Assembly: GCA_005885405.1 (NCBI GenBank)
Contig: VAYN01000006.1
Coordinates: 56,101-120,100, forward strand
Source of the DNA: Actinomycetota bacterium
GTDB lineage: Bacteria; Actinomycetota; Thermoleophilia; Solirubrobacterales; 70-9
Length of the DNA: 64,000 bases
Reading direction: 5' to 3'
In this document: positions 25,214-33,398 of the stretch, piece after piece
Layout: each line of letters starts with the position of its first letter
Position numbering within the stretch: the stretch's first letter is position 1
The notes under the pieces: model-generated
Seen by the model: the letters and a program-made list of their open reading frames with translations, nothing else
Told to the model about the DNA's origin: nothing
Databases searched by the model: none
Made by a program: the position numbers and the translations under genes

Positions 25214-27088
25214 GTGGCCGCGAGCAGCAGGATCTGCATCGTCTCCCCGGGGGACGCCCTCGGTGCCAGGGTCGCCGCTGCCACGCGTCGGCAGGCGGAG
25301 GTGCTGGGGGATCGGCACGAGGTGACCCTGATCGAGGACCCCGAGCCGAGCGAGGCGATCTCCTCCTTCTCCTTTGCCAGCGAGGACCACCGCCGCTCGG
25401 CCGCCGTCCTCGAGGCGATCGAGGCGGCCTATCAGCCTGATCGCCCGCCGCACTACCTCGAGGTCTGCGATTTCCGCGCCCCCGGCCTGGTTGCGTTGCA
25501 GGCGCGGGCGGCGGGCCACGAGCTCCTGCGCGGGACCACGATCGGCGTCCGTGCGACCGCCAGCGCCGAGCTGCTGGCCCTCTACGACGGGTCCCCGGAG
25601 CTCGGGGGCGAAGAGCGGGCCGCCGAGCTCGAGCGCGAGCAGTTGCGGCTCGCCGACCGGCTGCTCTGGCCGGGCGGCGACGTCCTCGACCGCTACCAGC
25701 GGCACTACGCCGACCTCGCGCTTCCGCCCGCGGTGCGGGCCGGGTGCCCTCCGCCCCCGCCGGAGCCTGCACGGGCTCTTCCGCCAGCTCCCCCCGCTGG
25801 GCCCTTGCGGATCCTCTGCCTCGGCGCTCTCAACCGGCGCAGCGGAGTCATCGACCTGGTCGAAGCCTGCCTCGCCCTGCCCGAGGATGAGTGGGAGCTG
25901 ACCCTGGTCGGCGCCGACACGGAGACGGCGCCGCTGGGGCAGTCGATGCAAATGACGATCGAGATGATCTGCGGCGGCGACCCGAGGGTGCGGATCATCG
26001 AGCCGGCCGCCGACGAGGAGCTGCACGCCCGTTTCGGCGAGCACGACCTGCTGGCGGTCCCCTCGATCTTCGAAGTCTGCTCTCACCTTGCCCTCGAAGC
26101 GATGCGGGCCGGGCTGCCGGTGCTCACCACTCCGGTCGGCGCCCACGTCGAGGCGGTCGAGCCGGGGGTCAGCGGCTGGCTTTGCGAGGACGTCGGCGCC
26201 GCCGCGATCGGGCGGGCGCTGACGCCGTTGGTCGGCGACCCGGAGGCCGTTGCCCGGGTCCGTTCCTCCAAGGGGCTTGCCGAGGTCGTCCGCCGCGCGG
26301 CCGATCCGAAGGCGATGCTCGATGCGTACGACGAGATGCTCGGAGAAGCGCATGCCCCCACCTCCTCGAGAGCGGCCGTTCAGCCTACGCAGGTCACGGC
26401 CGTCGTCCCCTACTACCGCGCTCACCTCTACGTGGCTGAGGCGGTGGGCTCCCTTCTCGCGCAGACTCACACGGAGCTAGACGTCGTCCTCGTCGACGAC
26501 GGCTCCTTCGCCCCGGAGGACGGGGTTCTGGACGAGCTCGCAGCCGATCCTCGGGTGCGGGTGGTGCATCAGCGCAATCGCGGCGACACGATCGCGCGCA
26601 ATCTCGGCATCACCCTCGCCGAGGGCGACTACCTGTTGATGTTTGATGCCGACAACGTGCTCGAGCCGGAGTTCGTCGCCCGGGCGCTGGAGCTGCTCCA
26701 AACCGATCCGGAGCTGGCCTATGTCACCTGCTGGCTGCGATACATCGACCCTGGGGGTGAAGCTCTCAACGGTGGCGGCTACGCCCCACTCGGCAACCGC
26801 GTCCTCAGCAGCGAAGAGGAGAACTGGGACGGAGACACCGCCGCCCTCACCTCGCGTCGGTGGCTGGAGCGGCTGCGCTTCCCGTTTCACCCCCGGGCGA
26901 CGATTCACAGCGACTGGGACCTGTATCGCCGCCTCCGGGAGGTCGGTGGGTACGGTGCCGTCATCCCCGAGCCCTTGGCCAGATACCGGATCCAGCCGCA
27001 ATCGATCCTGCGTTCGCACGACCGCGCGCTGCACCGGCGCAGCTGGGCGGAGATGAGGAGCTGGCGTCGCCTTGAACGAGCAGGCTGA
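25214..27088 (+). CDS. Fused family 4 / family 2 glycosyltransferase
   Basis: The 624-residue protein joins two glycosyltransferase folds. Residues 1 to about 370 are a GT-B family-4 enzyme: ILCLGALNRRSGV opens the C-terminal Rossmann half, and VPSIFEVCSHLALEAM is the donor-binding EX7E-like helix region. Residues about 385-620 are a GT-A family-2 enzyme (TAVVPYYRAHLYV, LVDDGS, MFDADNVLEP). The two active sites would add two sugars in sequence. GTG 25214 was chosen because the first strand (ICIVSPGD) follows directly and a TAGTCT box lies 8 nt upstream. A short coiled-coil gene overlaps its end. Confidence 0.85.
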   Translation: MAASSRICIVSPGDALGARVAAATRRQAEVLGDRHEVTLIEDPEPSEAISSFSFASEDHRRSAAVLEAIEAAYQPDRPPHYLEVCDFRAPGLVALQARAAGHELLRGTTIGVRATASAELLALYDGSPELGGEERAAELEREQLRLADRLLWPGGDVLDRYQRHYADLALPPAVRAGCPPPPPEPARALPPAPPAGPLRILCLGALNRRSGVIDLVEACLALPEDEWELTLVGADTETAPLGQSMQMTIEMICGGDPRVRIIEPAADEELHARFGEHDLLAVPSIFEVCSHLALEAMRAGLPVLTTPVGAHVEAVEPGVSGWLCEDVGAAAIGRALTPLVGDPEAVARVRSSKGLAEVVRRAADPKAMLDAYDEMLGEAHAPTSSRAAVQPTQVTAVVPYYRAHLYVAEAVGSLLAQTHTELDVVLVDDGSFAPEDGVLDELAADPRVRVVHQRNRGDTIARNLGITLAEGDYLLMFDADNVLEPEFVARALELLQTDPELAYVTCWLRYIDPGGEALNGGGYAPLGNRVLSSEEENWDGDTAALTSRRWLERLRFPFHPRATIHSDWDLYRRLREVGGYGAVIPEPLARYRIQPQSILRSHDRALHRRSWAEMRSWRRLERAG

Positions 27089-27398
27089 TCGGCAGGTCGA
27101 GGAGCTGCTGCGGGTCAATGCCGAGCTCGCGGCCGAGATCCGCAGCCTGAAGGCGGGACGGGTGGAGTCTCCCGCTCCTGGCCAAGGCAACGCCGCCGGC
27201 AAGCTCGCCCGCCTCCTCGCCGAACGCGATGCCCTCGCCGAACGCCTCAAGGACACGGAGGTGGCGCTCGAGCACACCCGTGCGGACCGCGACGGCCTCG
27301 AGCGGCAGAACCAGGCGATGGACACGGAGATCGTTCGCCTTCGGGCCGGCGTCGGGGGCTTTCTGCGCCGTCTCCGCGCGCAGCTACTGAACCGTTAG
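27072..27398 (+). CDS. Small coiled-coil protein
   Basis: The 108-residue product is almost entirely heptad-patterned helix (VEELLRVNAELAAEI, LLAERDALAERL, HTRADRDGLERQNQAM). It ends in a basic amphipathic tail (FLRRLRAQLLNR). It begins at a TTG that overlaps the last 17 nt of the upstream glycosyltransferase gene, so translation is likely coupled. No enzymatic motif is present. By analogy with coiled coils attached to glycan-chain enzymes it might scaffold the fused glycosyltransferase or act in chain-length control; this is speculative. The alternative is a degraded C-terminal extension of that protein. Confidence 0.6.
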   Translation: MNEQADRQVEELLRVNAELAAEIRSLKAGRVESPAPGQGNAAGKLARLLAERDALAERLKDTEVALEHTRADRDGLERQNQAMDTEIVRLRAGVGGFLRRLRAQLLNR

Positions 27399-27457
27399 AA
27401 CCGGGGCGCGAGCAGGCACGCCGCTCTTTTCCCGGCGCAGTAGGGTTCCTGCCTCGA

Positions 27458-28537
27458 ATGGAGCCCTTGAAGGGACTGATCCTCTCCGGCGGCGCCGGCA
27501 CCCGCCTGCGCCCGATCACCCACACCTCGGCCAAGCAGCTGGTGCCGGTGGCCAACAAGCCCGTGCTCTTCTACGGGATTGAGGCGCTGGTCGAGGCCGG
27601 GGTGAAGGAGATCGGGATCATCATCGCCCCGGAGACGGGCGACGAGATCCGTGCCGCCGCCGGCGACGGCTCGCAGTTCGGCGCCGAGATCACCTACATC
27701 GTCCAGGACTCGCCGGCCGGGCTCGCCCATGCGGTGCTGACCGCCGAGGACTTCATCGGCTCCTCGCCCTTCGTCATGTACCTGGGGGACAACCTCCTCC
27801 GCGACGGCCTCCGCGGCCTCGTCTCCACCTTCACCGAGCACGAACCGGACGCCTTGATCCTGCTTACGCCGGTCGACGATCCGGAGTCCTACGGCGTCGC
27901 CGAGCTTGACGGCGAGGACAACATCGTCCGCCTGATCGAGAAGCCGAAAGACCCGCCCTCGAACCTGGCGCTGGTCGGCGTCTACCTCTTCCAGAACCTG
28001 ATCTTCGACGCCGCCCGCTCGCTCGAGCCCTCATGGCGCGGCGAGCTCGAGATCACCGAGGCGATCGACAAGTTGATCGACGACGGTCGCACGGTCCGCT
28101 CCGAGGTCGTGCGGGGCTGGTGGAAGGACACCGGCCAGCTCGCCGACATGCTCGAGGCCAACCGCCTCGTGCTGGAGGAGCTCGTGACCGAGATCGAGGG
28201 CGACGTCGACGAGGACTCCAAGGTCGAGGGCCGGGTCGTGATCGGCCCCGGCGCCAAGCTCGAGCGCGCGGTCGTCCGCGGCCCCGCCGTGATCGGCGCC
28301 GGCGCCCACATCGAGGACGCCTTCATCGGCCCCTACACCTCGATCGGCGACGACGTCCACGTCCGCCGCTCCGAAGTCGAGAACTCGATCGTCCTCTCCG
28401 GCTCCGTGGTCGAGGACCTCGGCACCCGGATGGAGGCGAGCCTGCTCGGCAAGGAAGTGAAGTTGACCCGCAGCCAGGGGATGCCGCAGACCCTGCAGCT
28501 CCTGGTCGGCGACCGCTCCGAGATCAAACTCGTCTAG
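27458..28537 (+). CDS. rmlA: Glucose-1-phosphate thymidylyltransferase, long form
   Basis: The 359-residue enzyme makes dTDP-glucose from dTTP and glucose-1-phosphate. The N-terminal signature LSGGAGTRLRPIT and the lysine-containing SAKQLVPVANKP are present, followed by YLGDN and EKPKDPPSN. Unlike the short RmlA of enterobacteria it has a C-terminal left-handed beta-helix of about 100 residues (VIGPGAKL, VIGAGAHI, FIGPYTSIG). That matches the long RmlA/StrD-type enzymes of actinobacteria. It opens the rmlA-rmlD-rmlB-rmlC operon. TAGGGT lies 11 nt before the ATG. Confidence 0.93.
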   Translation: MEPLKGLILSGGAGTRLRPITHTSAKQLVPVANKPVLFYGIEALVEAGVKEIGIIIAPETGDEIRAAAGDGSQFGAEITYIVQDSPAGLAHAVLTAEDFIGSSPFVMYLGDNLLRDGLRGLVSTFTEHEPDALILLTPVDDPESYGVAELDGEDNIVRLIEKPKDPPSNLALVGVYLFQNLIFDAARSLEPSWRGELEITEAIDKLIDDGRTVRSEVVRGWWKDTGQLADMLEANRLVLEELVTEIEGDVDEDSKVEGRVVIGPGAKLERAVVRGPAVIGAGAHIEDAFIGPYTSIGDDVHVRRSEVENSIVLSGSVVEDLGTRMEASLLGKEVKLTRSQGMPQTLQLLVGDRSEIKLV

Positions 28538-28550
28538 TGGGGGTGGAGTT

Positions 28551-29399
28551 GTGAAGCTGCTCGTCACGGGAGCCGCCGGGATGCTGGGGCGCGACGTCCT
28601 CCTCGCCGCCGGCAACGCCGGCCACGACGTCGTCGGCTACGGCCGCGCCGAGCTCGACGTCACCAACCCCGGCACGCTCGATCGCAAGCTCGACCTCGAG
28701 CGGCCCGATGTCGTCATCAACTGCGCCGCCTGGACCGACGTCGACGGCGCCGAGACGGCCGAGGAGGCCGCCTTCGCCGTCAACGGCAGCGGCGCCGGCA
28801 ACGTCGCCGCGGCGGCCGCGAGAGTGGAAGCGCGGATCCTCCACGTCTCCACCGACTACGTCTTCGACGGCCTCAAGGGCGCGCCATACGTCGAGAGCGA
28901 CCAGCCGGCGCCGCTCTCTGCCTACGGCCGCACCAAGCTCGCCGGTGAGGAGGCGGTCGCCGCCGCCAACAAGCGCCACTTCATCGTCCGCTCGGCCGGC
29001 CTCTTCGGGCTCGGCGGCCGCAACTTCGTCGACACGATGCTGCAGCTGGCCCAGACCCGGAGCGAGGTGACCGTCGTCCGCGACCAGGTCGGCTCGCCGA
29101 CCTACACCTGGCACCTCGCCTACGGGATCGTCCGCTTGATCGAGGGGATCGAGTTCGGAATCCACCACATGGCGGCCGCCGGGCAGTGCTCCTGGTACGA
29201 GTTCGCCGGAGAGATCTTCGAGCAGGCAAAGGTCGAGTGCCGGGTGCTCTCGATCACCAGCGAAGAATTCGGCGCCGCGGCGCCGCGACCGCCTTTCTCG
29301 GCCCTGGTCAGCCAGCGCGAGCACGCGATCCGGCTGCCCAGCTGGCAGGACGGGCTGGCAGGCTATCTCGCCCAACGACAAGCGGAGGCAAGCGAATGA
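28551..29399 (+). CDS. rmlD: dTDP-4-dehydrorhamnose reductase
   Basis: The 282-residue SDR catalyses the last step of dTDP-L-rhamnose synthesis, NADPH reduction of dTDP-4-keto-L-rhamnose. It has TGAAGMLGRDV as nucleotide-binding loop, INCAAWTDVDGAE, STDYVFDG and the YGRTK Tyr/Lys pair. Its length fits the family. It starts with GTG 13 nt after rmlA, with GGGGGTGGAG as a possible ribosome-binding region, and its stop overlaps the rmlB start as ATGA. Confidence 0.94.
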   Translation: MKLLVTGAAGMLGRDVLLAAGNAGHDVVGYGRAELDVTNPGTLDRKLDLERPDVVINCAAWTDVDGAETAEEAAFAVNGSGAGNVAAAAARVEARILHVSTDYVFDGLKGAPYVESDQPAPLSAYGRTKLAGEEAVAAANKRHFIVRSAGLFGLGGRNFVDTMLQLAQTRSEVTVVRDQVGSPTYTWHLAYGIVRLIEGIEFGIHHMAAAGQCSWYEFAGEIFEQAKVECRVLSITSEEFGAAAPRPPFSALVSQREHAIRLPSWQDGLAGYLAQRQAEASE

Positions 29400-30379
29400 G
29401 ACTCCTGGTGACCGGCGCCGCCGGCTTCATCGGCTCCACCTACGTCCGGTTGGTCGGCGACGAGCACGACGTCGTCGTCCTCGACAAGCTCACCTATGCA
29501 GGGCGGCGCGAGAACCTGCCCGAGGGGACGAACCTGATCGAGGGGGCGATCGAGGACCCAGCGGTCGTCCGCGAAGCGATGCAGGGCGTCGACGCCGTCG
29601 TCAACTTCGCCGCCGAGTCCCACGTCGACCGCTCGATCGACGACCAGGAAGCGTTCGCCCGCACCCACGTCGTCGGCACCGGCACGCTGCTCGACGCGGC
29701 GCGGGAGCTCGGGGTCGAGCGCTACCTGCAGGTCTCGACCGACGAGGTCTACGGCTCGATCGAGTCCGGCTCCTTCACCGAGACCTCGCCGATCGATCCC
29801 TCCTCGCCCTACTCGGCGACGAAGGCCGCCGGCGACCTCCTCGTCTCCGCCCACTTCCACACCTACGGGATCGACGCCTCGATCGTCCGCGGCTCCAACA
29901 ACTACGGCCCGCGCCAGTACCCGGAGAAGCTGATCCCGCTGATCACGCTGAACGCCCTGCACCGCGACCCGCTGCCGGTCTACGGCGATGGCCGCCAAGT
30001 CCGCAACTGGCTCTTCGTCGAGGACTTCTGCACCGGCATCCACACGGTCCTCACCAAGGGCAAGGCCGGCGAGGCCTACAACGTCGGTGGTCCCGACGAG
30101 TGCGAGAACATCGAGGTCGTCAAGCGGGTGATCGAGCTGACCGGTGGCGACGAGTCGCTGATCGAATACGTCACCGATCGGCCGGGCCACGACCGCCGCT
30201 ACTCGCTCTCCTCCGAGAAGCTGAAGGCGGAGCTGGGCTGGGAGGCGCAGGTCCACTTCGCCGAGGGCCTCGAGCGGACCGTGCAGTGGTACCGCGACAA
30301 CGAGTGGTGGTGGGCGCCGATCCGGAGCGGCGAGTACCGCGAGTACTACGAAAAGCAGTACGGGAAGAGCCTGCGCTGA
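29396..30379 (+). CDS. rmlB: dTDP-glucose 4,6-dehydratase
   Basis: The 327-residue extended SDR performs the second step of the rhamnose pathway, converting dTDP-glucose to dTDP-4-keto-6-deoxyglucose with bound NAD. TGAAGFIGS is at the N-terminus, followed by NFAAESHVDRSI, STDEVYGS with the Asp-Glu acid pair, YSATK, and RGSNNYGPRQYPEKLIP. It starts at the ATG overlapping the rmlD stop, although the frame is open upstream. Its stop overlaps the rmlC start by one base. The Rml product is consistent with a rhamnose-containing surface polysaccharide. Confidence 0.95.
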   Translation: MRLLVTGAAGFIGSTYVRLVGDEHDVVVLDKLTYAGRRENLPEGTNLIEGAIEDPAVVREAMQGVDAVVNFAAESHVDRSIDDQEAFARTHVVGTGTLLDAARELGVERYLQVSTDEVYGSIESGSFTETSPIDPSSPYSATKAAGDLLVSAHFHTYGIDASIVRGSNNYGPRQYPEKLIPLITLNALHRDPLPVYGDGRQVRNWLFVEDFCTGIHTVLTKGKAGEAYNVGGPDECENIEVVKRVIELTGGDESLIEYVTDRPGHDRRYSLSSEKLKAELGWEAQVHFAEGLERTVQWYRDNEWWWAPIRSGEYREYYEKQYGKSLR

Positions 30380-30927
30380 TGGCAGAGCGGCTGCAGACGA
30401 AGCTCGACGGTGTGGTCCTGATCGAGCCGCAGGTCCACGGCGACGAGCGCGGCTTCATGGTCGAGTCCTTCAGCCGCGACGAGTGGCGGCGGCTCGGGGT
30501 CGAGGTCGACTTCGTCCAGCACAACCATTCGCGCTCGCGCCAGGGGACGCTGCGGGGGATCCACTTCCAGACCGAGCCGGGCCAGGCGAAGCTCGTCCGC
30601 TGCGCCCGCGGCGAGATCCTCGACGTCGCGGTCGACCTCCGCCGCGGCTCCCCGACCTATGGGCAGTGGGAGGCGCACCGCCTCGACGACGTCCGCCATC
30701 GCCAGCTCTTCGTCCCGGTCGGCTTCGGCCACGGCTTCGCGGTCCTCTCCGAGGAAGCCGACGTCGCCTACCAGGTCTCCAGCTACTACGACCCGGCAAC
30801 GGAGAAGGGGATCGCCTGGGACGACCCCGGCGTCGGCGTCGACTGGGAGGTCTCCGAGCCGCTCCTCTCCGAGCGCGACAAGACCGCTCCGACGCTGGCC
30901 GAGATCGGCGACGAGCTGCCCTTCTAG
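30379..30927 (+). CDS. rmlC: dTDP-4-dehydrorhamnose 3,5-epimerase
   Basis: The 182-residue cupin-like enzyme isomerises dTDP-4-keto-6-deoxyglucose to dTDP-4-keto-L-rhamnose. The core reads RGFMVESF, QHNHSRSRQGTLRGIHFQ with the catalytic histidine in the GIHFQ strand, and VPVGFGHGF; the catalytic tyrosine lies in AYQVSSYYDP. It completes the four-gene rhamnose set in the order A-D-B-C. Its stop codon overlaps that of the convergent methyltransferase gene by 4 nt, so no terminator lies between the two transcription units. Confidence 0.94.
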   Translation: MAERLQTKLDGVVLIEPQVHGDERGFMVESFSRDEWRRLGVEVDFVQHNHSRSRQGTLRGIHFQTEPGQAKLVRCARGEILDVAVDLRRGSPTYGQWEAHRLDDVRHRQLFVPVGFGHGFAVLSEEADVAYQVSSYYDPATEKGIAWDDPGVGVDWEVSEPLLSERDKTAPTLAEIGDELPF

Positions 30928-31634
30928 CCGTAGAAGGTCTGCATCCCGCCCTCGACTTCGCCCTCGATGTAGTCGAGCCAGGGCGGCGCGGCGGCGGTCT
31001 TGCGGGCGAGGACGACGGTGGTGTGGCCGGCGCTGGTCCAGAGCGATGAGAAGGGGCGGCTCCAGGCGGCGGGCAGGGGATAGAAGCCGGCGGTGAGGGC
31101 GCGCTGCACCTCGTAGGCGCCGCCGAGGGCGACGAGGTCGCGGAACTCACGGAAGGCGTAGCCGCGGACGTGGGGGCCGAGGACGCGGACCGAGGTCGGC
31201 TGCCGCCCGAGCGCCAGCAGGACGCGGTTGTGGAGGCTGGCCAGGTTCGGGACCGAGAGGACCGCGTGGCCGCCCGGGCGCAGGACCCGGTGCATCTCGG
31301 TCATCGGCAGCCAGATGTTCTTCAGGTGCTCGAGCACTTGGTTGCAGACGACGACGTCGACGCTGCCGTCCTCCCAGGGGAAGCGACCGCTTTCGAGATC
31401 GACGCGGGCGACCTCCAGGCCCTTCGCTTCGGCTTCGGCCGCAGGGCCCTCGTAGACCTCGACGCCGAGCATCCGGTTCGCGCCGAGGGCGGCGCCGCAG
31501 CGCTTGCTCAGCTCGCCGTTCCAGCAGCCGACGTCGAGCAGGGTCGGCTCGGCGTGCTCGCCGGCGATCCCGCGCAGCAGGCACTCGATCGTGTCGCCGA
31601 CCTCGACCAGGACCTGGGTGCAGAGGTCGCTCAT
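30924..31634 (-). CDS. SAM-dependent methyltransferase
   Basis: The 236-residue class I methyltransferase has motif I LLDVGCWNGELSKR, GVEVYEG as acidic loop, VVCNQVLEHLKN and the post-motif LRPGGHAVLSVPN. It belongs to the Methyltransf_11/UbiE-like group common in polysaccharide loci. The ATG at 31634 overlaps the stop of the upstream glycosyltransferase gene as ATGA, so the two are coupled and the methyl group probably goes onto a sugar of the same glycan. The acceptor is unknown. Confidence 0.85.
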   Translation of the reverse strand: MSDLCTQVLVEVGDTIECLLRGIAGEHAEPTLLDVGCWNGELSKRCGAALGANRMLGVEVYEGPAAEAEAKGLEVARVDLESGRFPWEDGSVDVVVCNQVLEHLKNIWLPMTEMHRVLRPGGHAVLSVPNLASLHNRVLLALGRQPTSVRVLGPHVRGYAFREFRDLVALGGAYEVQRALTAGFYPLPAAWSRPFSSLWTSAGHTTVVLARKTAAAPPWLDYIEGEVEGGMQTFYG

Positions 31635-32717
31635 GGCGCCATCGTCTCGGCCAGGAGCTGCCGCATCGCGGCGACGAAGCGGGGCCGCGAGAACTCGGCA
31701 GCGCGCTCGGCGAGCGCCTGTCGGTCCCACTCGGTCGCGGCGACGCGCTCGACCGCCCCGCGCAGGGTCTCGACGCTCGGCTCGTCGAGGAGGAGGCCCT
31801 CGATGTGGTCGCGGACGATGTCGCGGGCGCCGCCGGCGTTCTGCGCGATCACCGGCGCGCCGGCGGCGAGCGCCTCGACCATCGTGATCCCGAAGTCCTC
31901 CTCGCCGACGTGGATGAAGCCGGCCGCCTGTCGGTAGAGCCCTTCCAGCTCCTCGCGGGAGATCCAGCCACGCAGCTCGACGTTCTCCGGCAGCCTCGCG
32001 CGCAGCTCCTCTTCCTGGGGGCCGATCCCGACCATCGTCAGGCGCTGGGGGAGGCCGCGGAAGGCCTCGGCGACGAGCAGCGGCTGCTTGTAGGGGACGA
32101 GCCGGCCGACCCAGAGGAAGCTGCCGCGCTCCGGCGCGGGGTCGGAGCGCAGCGCCTCGACCTCGACCGGCGGATGGATGACGGCGGCGTCGCGGTCGTA
32201 GAAGCGGCGGATCCGGTCGCGCACCGCGGTCGAGTTGCCGACGAGCCGGTCGGGACGCTGCGCGGCGGCGCGGTCCTGCTTGCGCAGCCATCCCGAGAGC
32301 GCCCCCAGGACCTGGCCGCGGGCGCCGCCGAGCCGTCCCCGCTCGGTATCGGTAAGCCAGGCGTAGCGCATCGGCGTGTGGCAGTAACAGACGCAGGGCG
32401 TCCCGGGCGGCGGCGAGGCGTTGATCGCGCACGAGTGCGAGGAGACGACGACGAGGTCGTATCCGCTGACCGGGATCGTGCCCGACCTGCCGCAGCCCCG
32501 GGAGCCGCGAGGGCCGCGACTCGCGGACGATCCGCGCCGCCAGCCGCGGCGGCAGCAGCTCCCGTTCAGCGTGGAACGTGAAGACGTCGACCCGGCTTGC
32601 CTCGGCCAGTACGTCGTCGGCGATCGCCTCGACCACCCGCTCGGAGCCGTGATACCCCTGAAACCAGTCATGGACGATCGCGACCGGCCGACCGGCCCAA
32701 GGAGCGGCGCTGCTCAT
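31631..32717 (-). pseudogene. Family 4 glycosyltransferase interrupted by a frameshift (or sequence error)
   Basis: A family-4 enzyme is encoded in two frames. The N-terminal part (VAIVHDWFQGYHGSERVVE through RPSRLPGLR) runs in one frame from ATG 32717 to about 32490. The rest (VSGYDLVVVSSHSCAI, YCHTPMRYAW, FLWVGRLVPYKQP, FGITMVEALAAG) runs in another frame from about 32470 to 31631. Homologues normally have some 20 residues between these blocks. Here only about 8 codons' worth of DNA remain, so both a frame change and a small deletion seem to have happened. This could be a real inactivation or an assembly deletion. The promoter, TACGCT 7 nt before the ATG, is intact, and the downstream methyltransferase remains coupled. 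Confidence 0.7.
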
Positions 32718-32724
32718 GCGCGCC

Positions 32725-32730
32725 AGCGTA
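32725..32730 (-). promoter_or_regulatory. Putative -10 box of a leaderless promoter
   Basis: TACGCT on the minus strand ends 7 nt before the ATG at 32717. No Shine-Dalgarno sequence intervenes. Confidence 0.4.
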
Positions 32731-32744
32731 GATGAGGCGGTGGA

Positions 32745-33143
32745 TCAGCTGTCGGCGCGAAGGTCGACGACCTGACAAGGCAGTTGGGCCGCTCGGTCGA
32801 TGATCTCCGGGTCCCCCGTCAGCAGCGCAGCTTCCTCCTCCGCGGCCAGTGCGACGGCAAAGCAGTCAGCTAGGGCAATCGGAAGCTCAGCCTTCAGCGC
32901 CGACACCGACCTCATCGAAGCGATTCCGGGCAGGTTCTCGGTGATCAACGGTCGCAGCTCAGCCAGGACCTGATCGGCTTCCTGCCGGCCGTGGTCCCGG
33001 ATAGTGCGGTAGTGAACCTCCACCAGATTCATCCAGCTCATTGCCGGCCGTTCGCGTTTGATCGCCCGCTCGACGGCTTTAGCCGCCGGTTCCTCGCCGT
33101 CCAGCCATGCGAGCACAGCCCACGAGTCGAGGCATCGTTTCAC
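32745..33143 (-). CDS. vapC: PIN-domain ribonuclease toxin, VapC family
   Basis: The 132-residue protein is a single PIN domain. The first acidic residue is Asp6 in CLDSWAVLAWL, a glutamate lies in NLVEVHY, and the last acidic cluster is in ALADCFAVALA followed by LLTGDPEI. VapC toxins cleave tRNA or rRNA in a Mg-dependent way and are inhibited by VapB. The gene lies 9 nt downstream of an AbrB-type antitoxin gene, forming a standard type II module. It sits between two polysaccharide glycosyltransferase genes and was probably inserted there. Confidence 0.9.
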   Translation of the reverse strand: MKRCLDSWAVLAWLDGEEPAAKAVERAIKRERPAMSWMNLVEVHYRTIRDHGRQEADQVLAELRPLITENLPGIASMRSVSALKAELPIALADCFAVALAAEEEAALLTGDPEIIDRAAQLPCQVVDLRADS

Positions 33144-33152
33144 CGCTGGCCG

Positions 33153-33368
33153 CTACCGTGGCTCGCTGCGGCGGTCTTCGAGGAGCCGATCTGCCATCCC
33201 ACTCTTCGCAAAGCGTCCCTTGAGAGAAGAGGGAGGAGCGGCTTTGCGGACGACGATTCCGTCGTCCGTGGCTTCAAAATCAACATCAGCTCCCGGTCCC
33301 AGACCAGCTTGCTCCCTCATCTGTTTGGGGATCACTACCTGGCCCTTTGCCCCGACGCGCTGAGTCAT
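33153..33368 (-). CDS. vapB: AbrB/SpoVT-type antitoxin, VapB family
   Basis: The 71-residue product has an N-terminal swapped-hairpin AbrB DNA-binding domain (VGAKGQVVIPKQMREQAG) and a short C-terminal tail (LKGRFAKSGMADRL) of the kind that binds and blocks VapC. The dimer with toxin would repress its own promoter. A perfect-looking -10 box TATACT lies 8 nt before the ATG, with no leader. Confidence 0.9.
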   Translation of the reverse strand: MTQRVGAKGQVVIPKQMREQAGLGPGADVDFEATDDGIVVRKAAPPSSLKGRFAKSGMADRLLEDRRSEPR

Positions 33369-33376
33369 ACCGCCTC

Positions 33377-33392
33377 AGTATAACGATAGGAT
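33377..33392. promoter_or_regulatory. Back-to-back -10 boxes for vapBC and a glycosyltransferase gene
   Basis: TATACT on the minus strand (33377-33382) is 8 nt before the vapB ATG. TAGGAT on the plus strand (33387-33392) is 6 nt before the glycosyltransferase ATG at 33399. Both genes thus appear leaderless and share a 30-nt spacer, so VapB autoregulation could also affect the glycosyltransferase. Confidence 0.5.
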
Positions 33393-33398
33393 CAGCCG

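Noticed and set aside
24279-25772. Upstream extension of the wzt frame and other open frames around the wzt/glycosyltransferase spacer
   Set aside because: They cross the divergent promoter and the first part of the opposite gene and lack conserved sequence; starts at 25188 and 25214 explain both genes.
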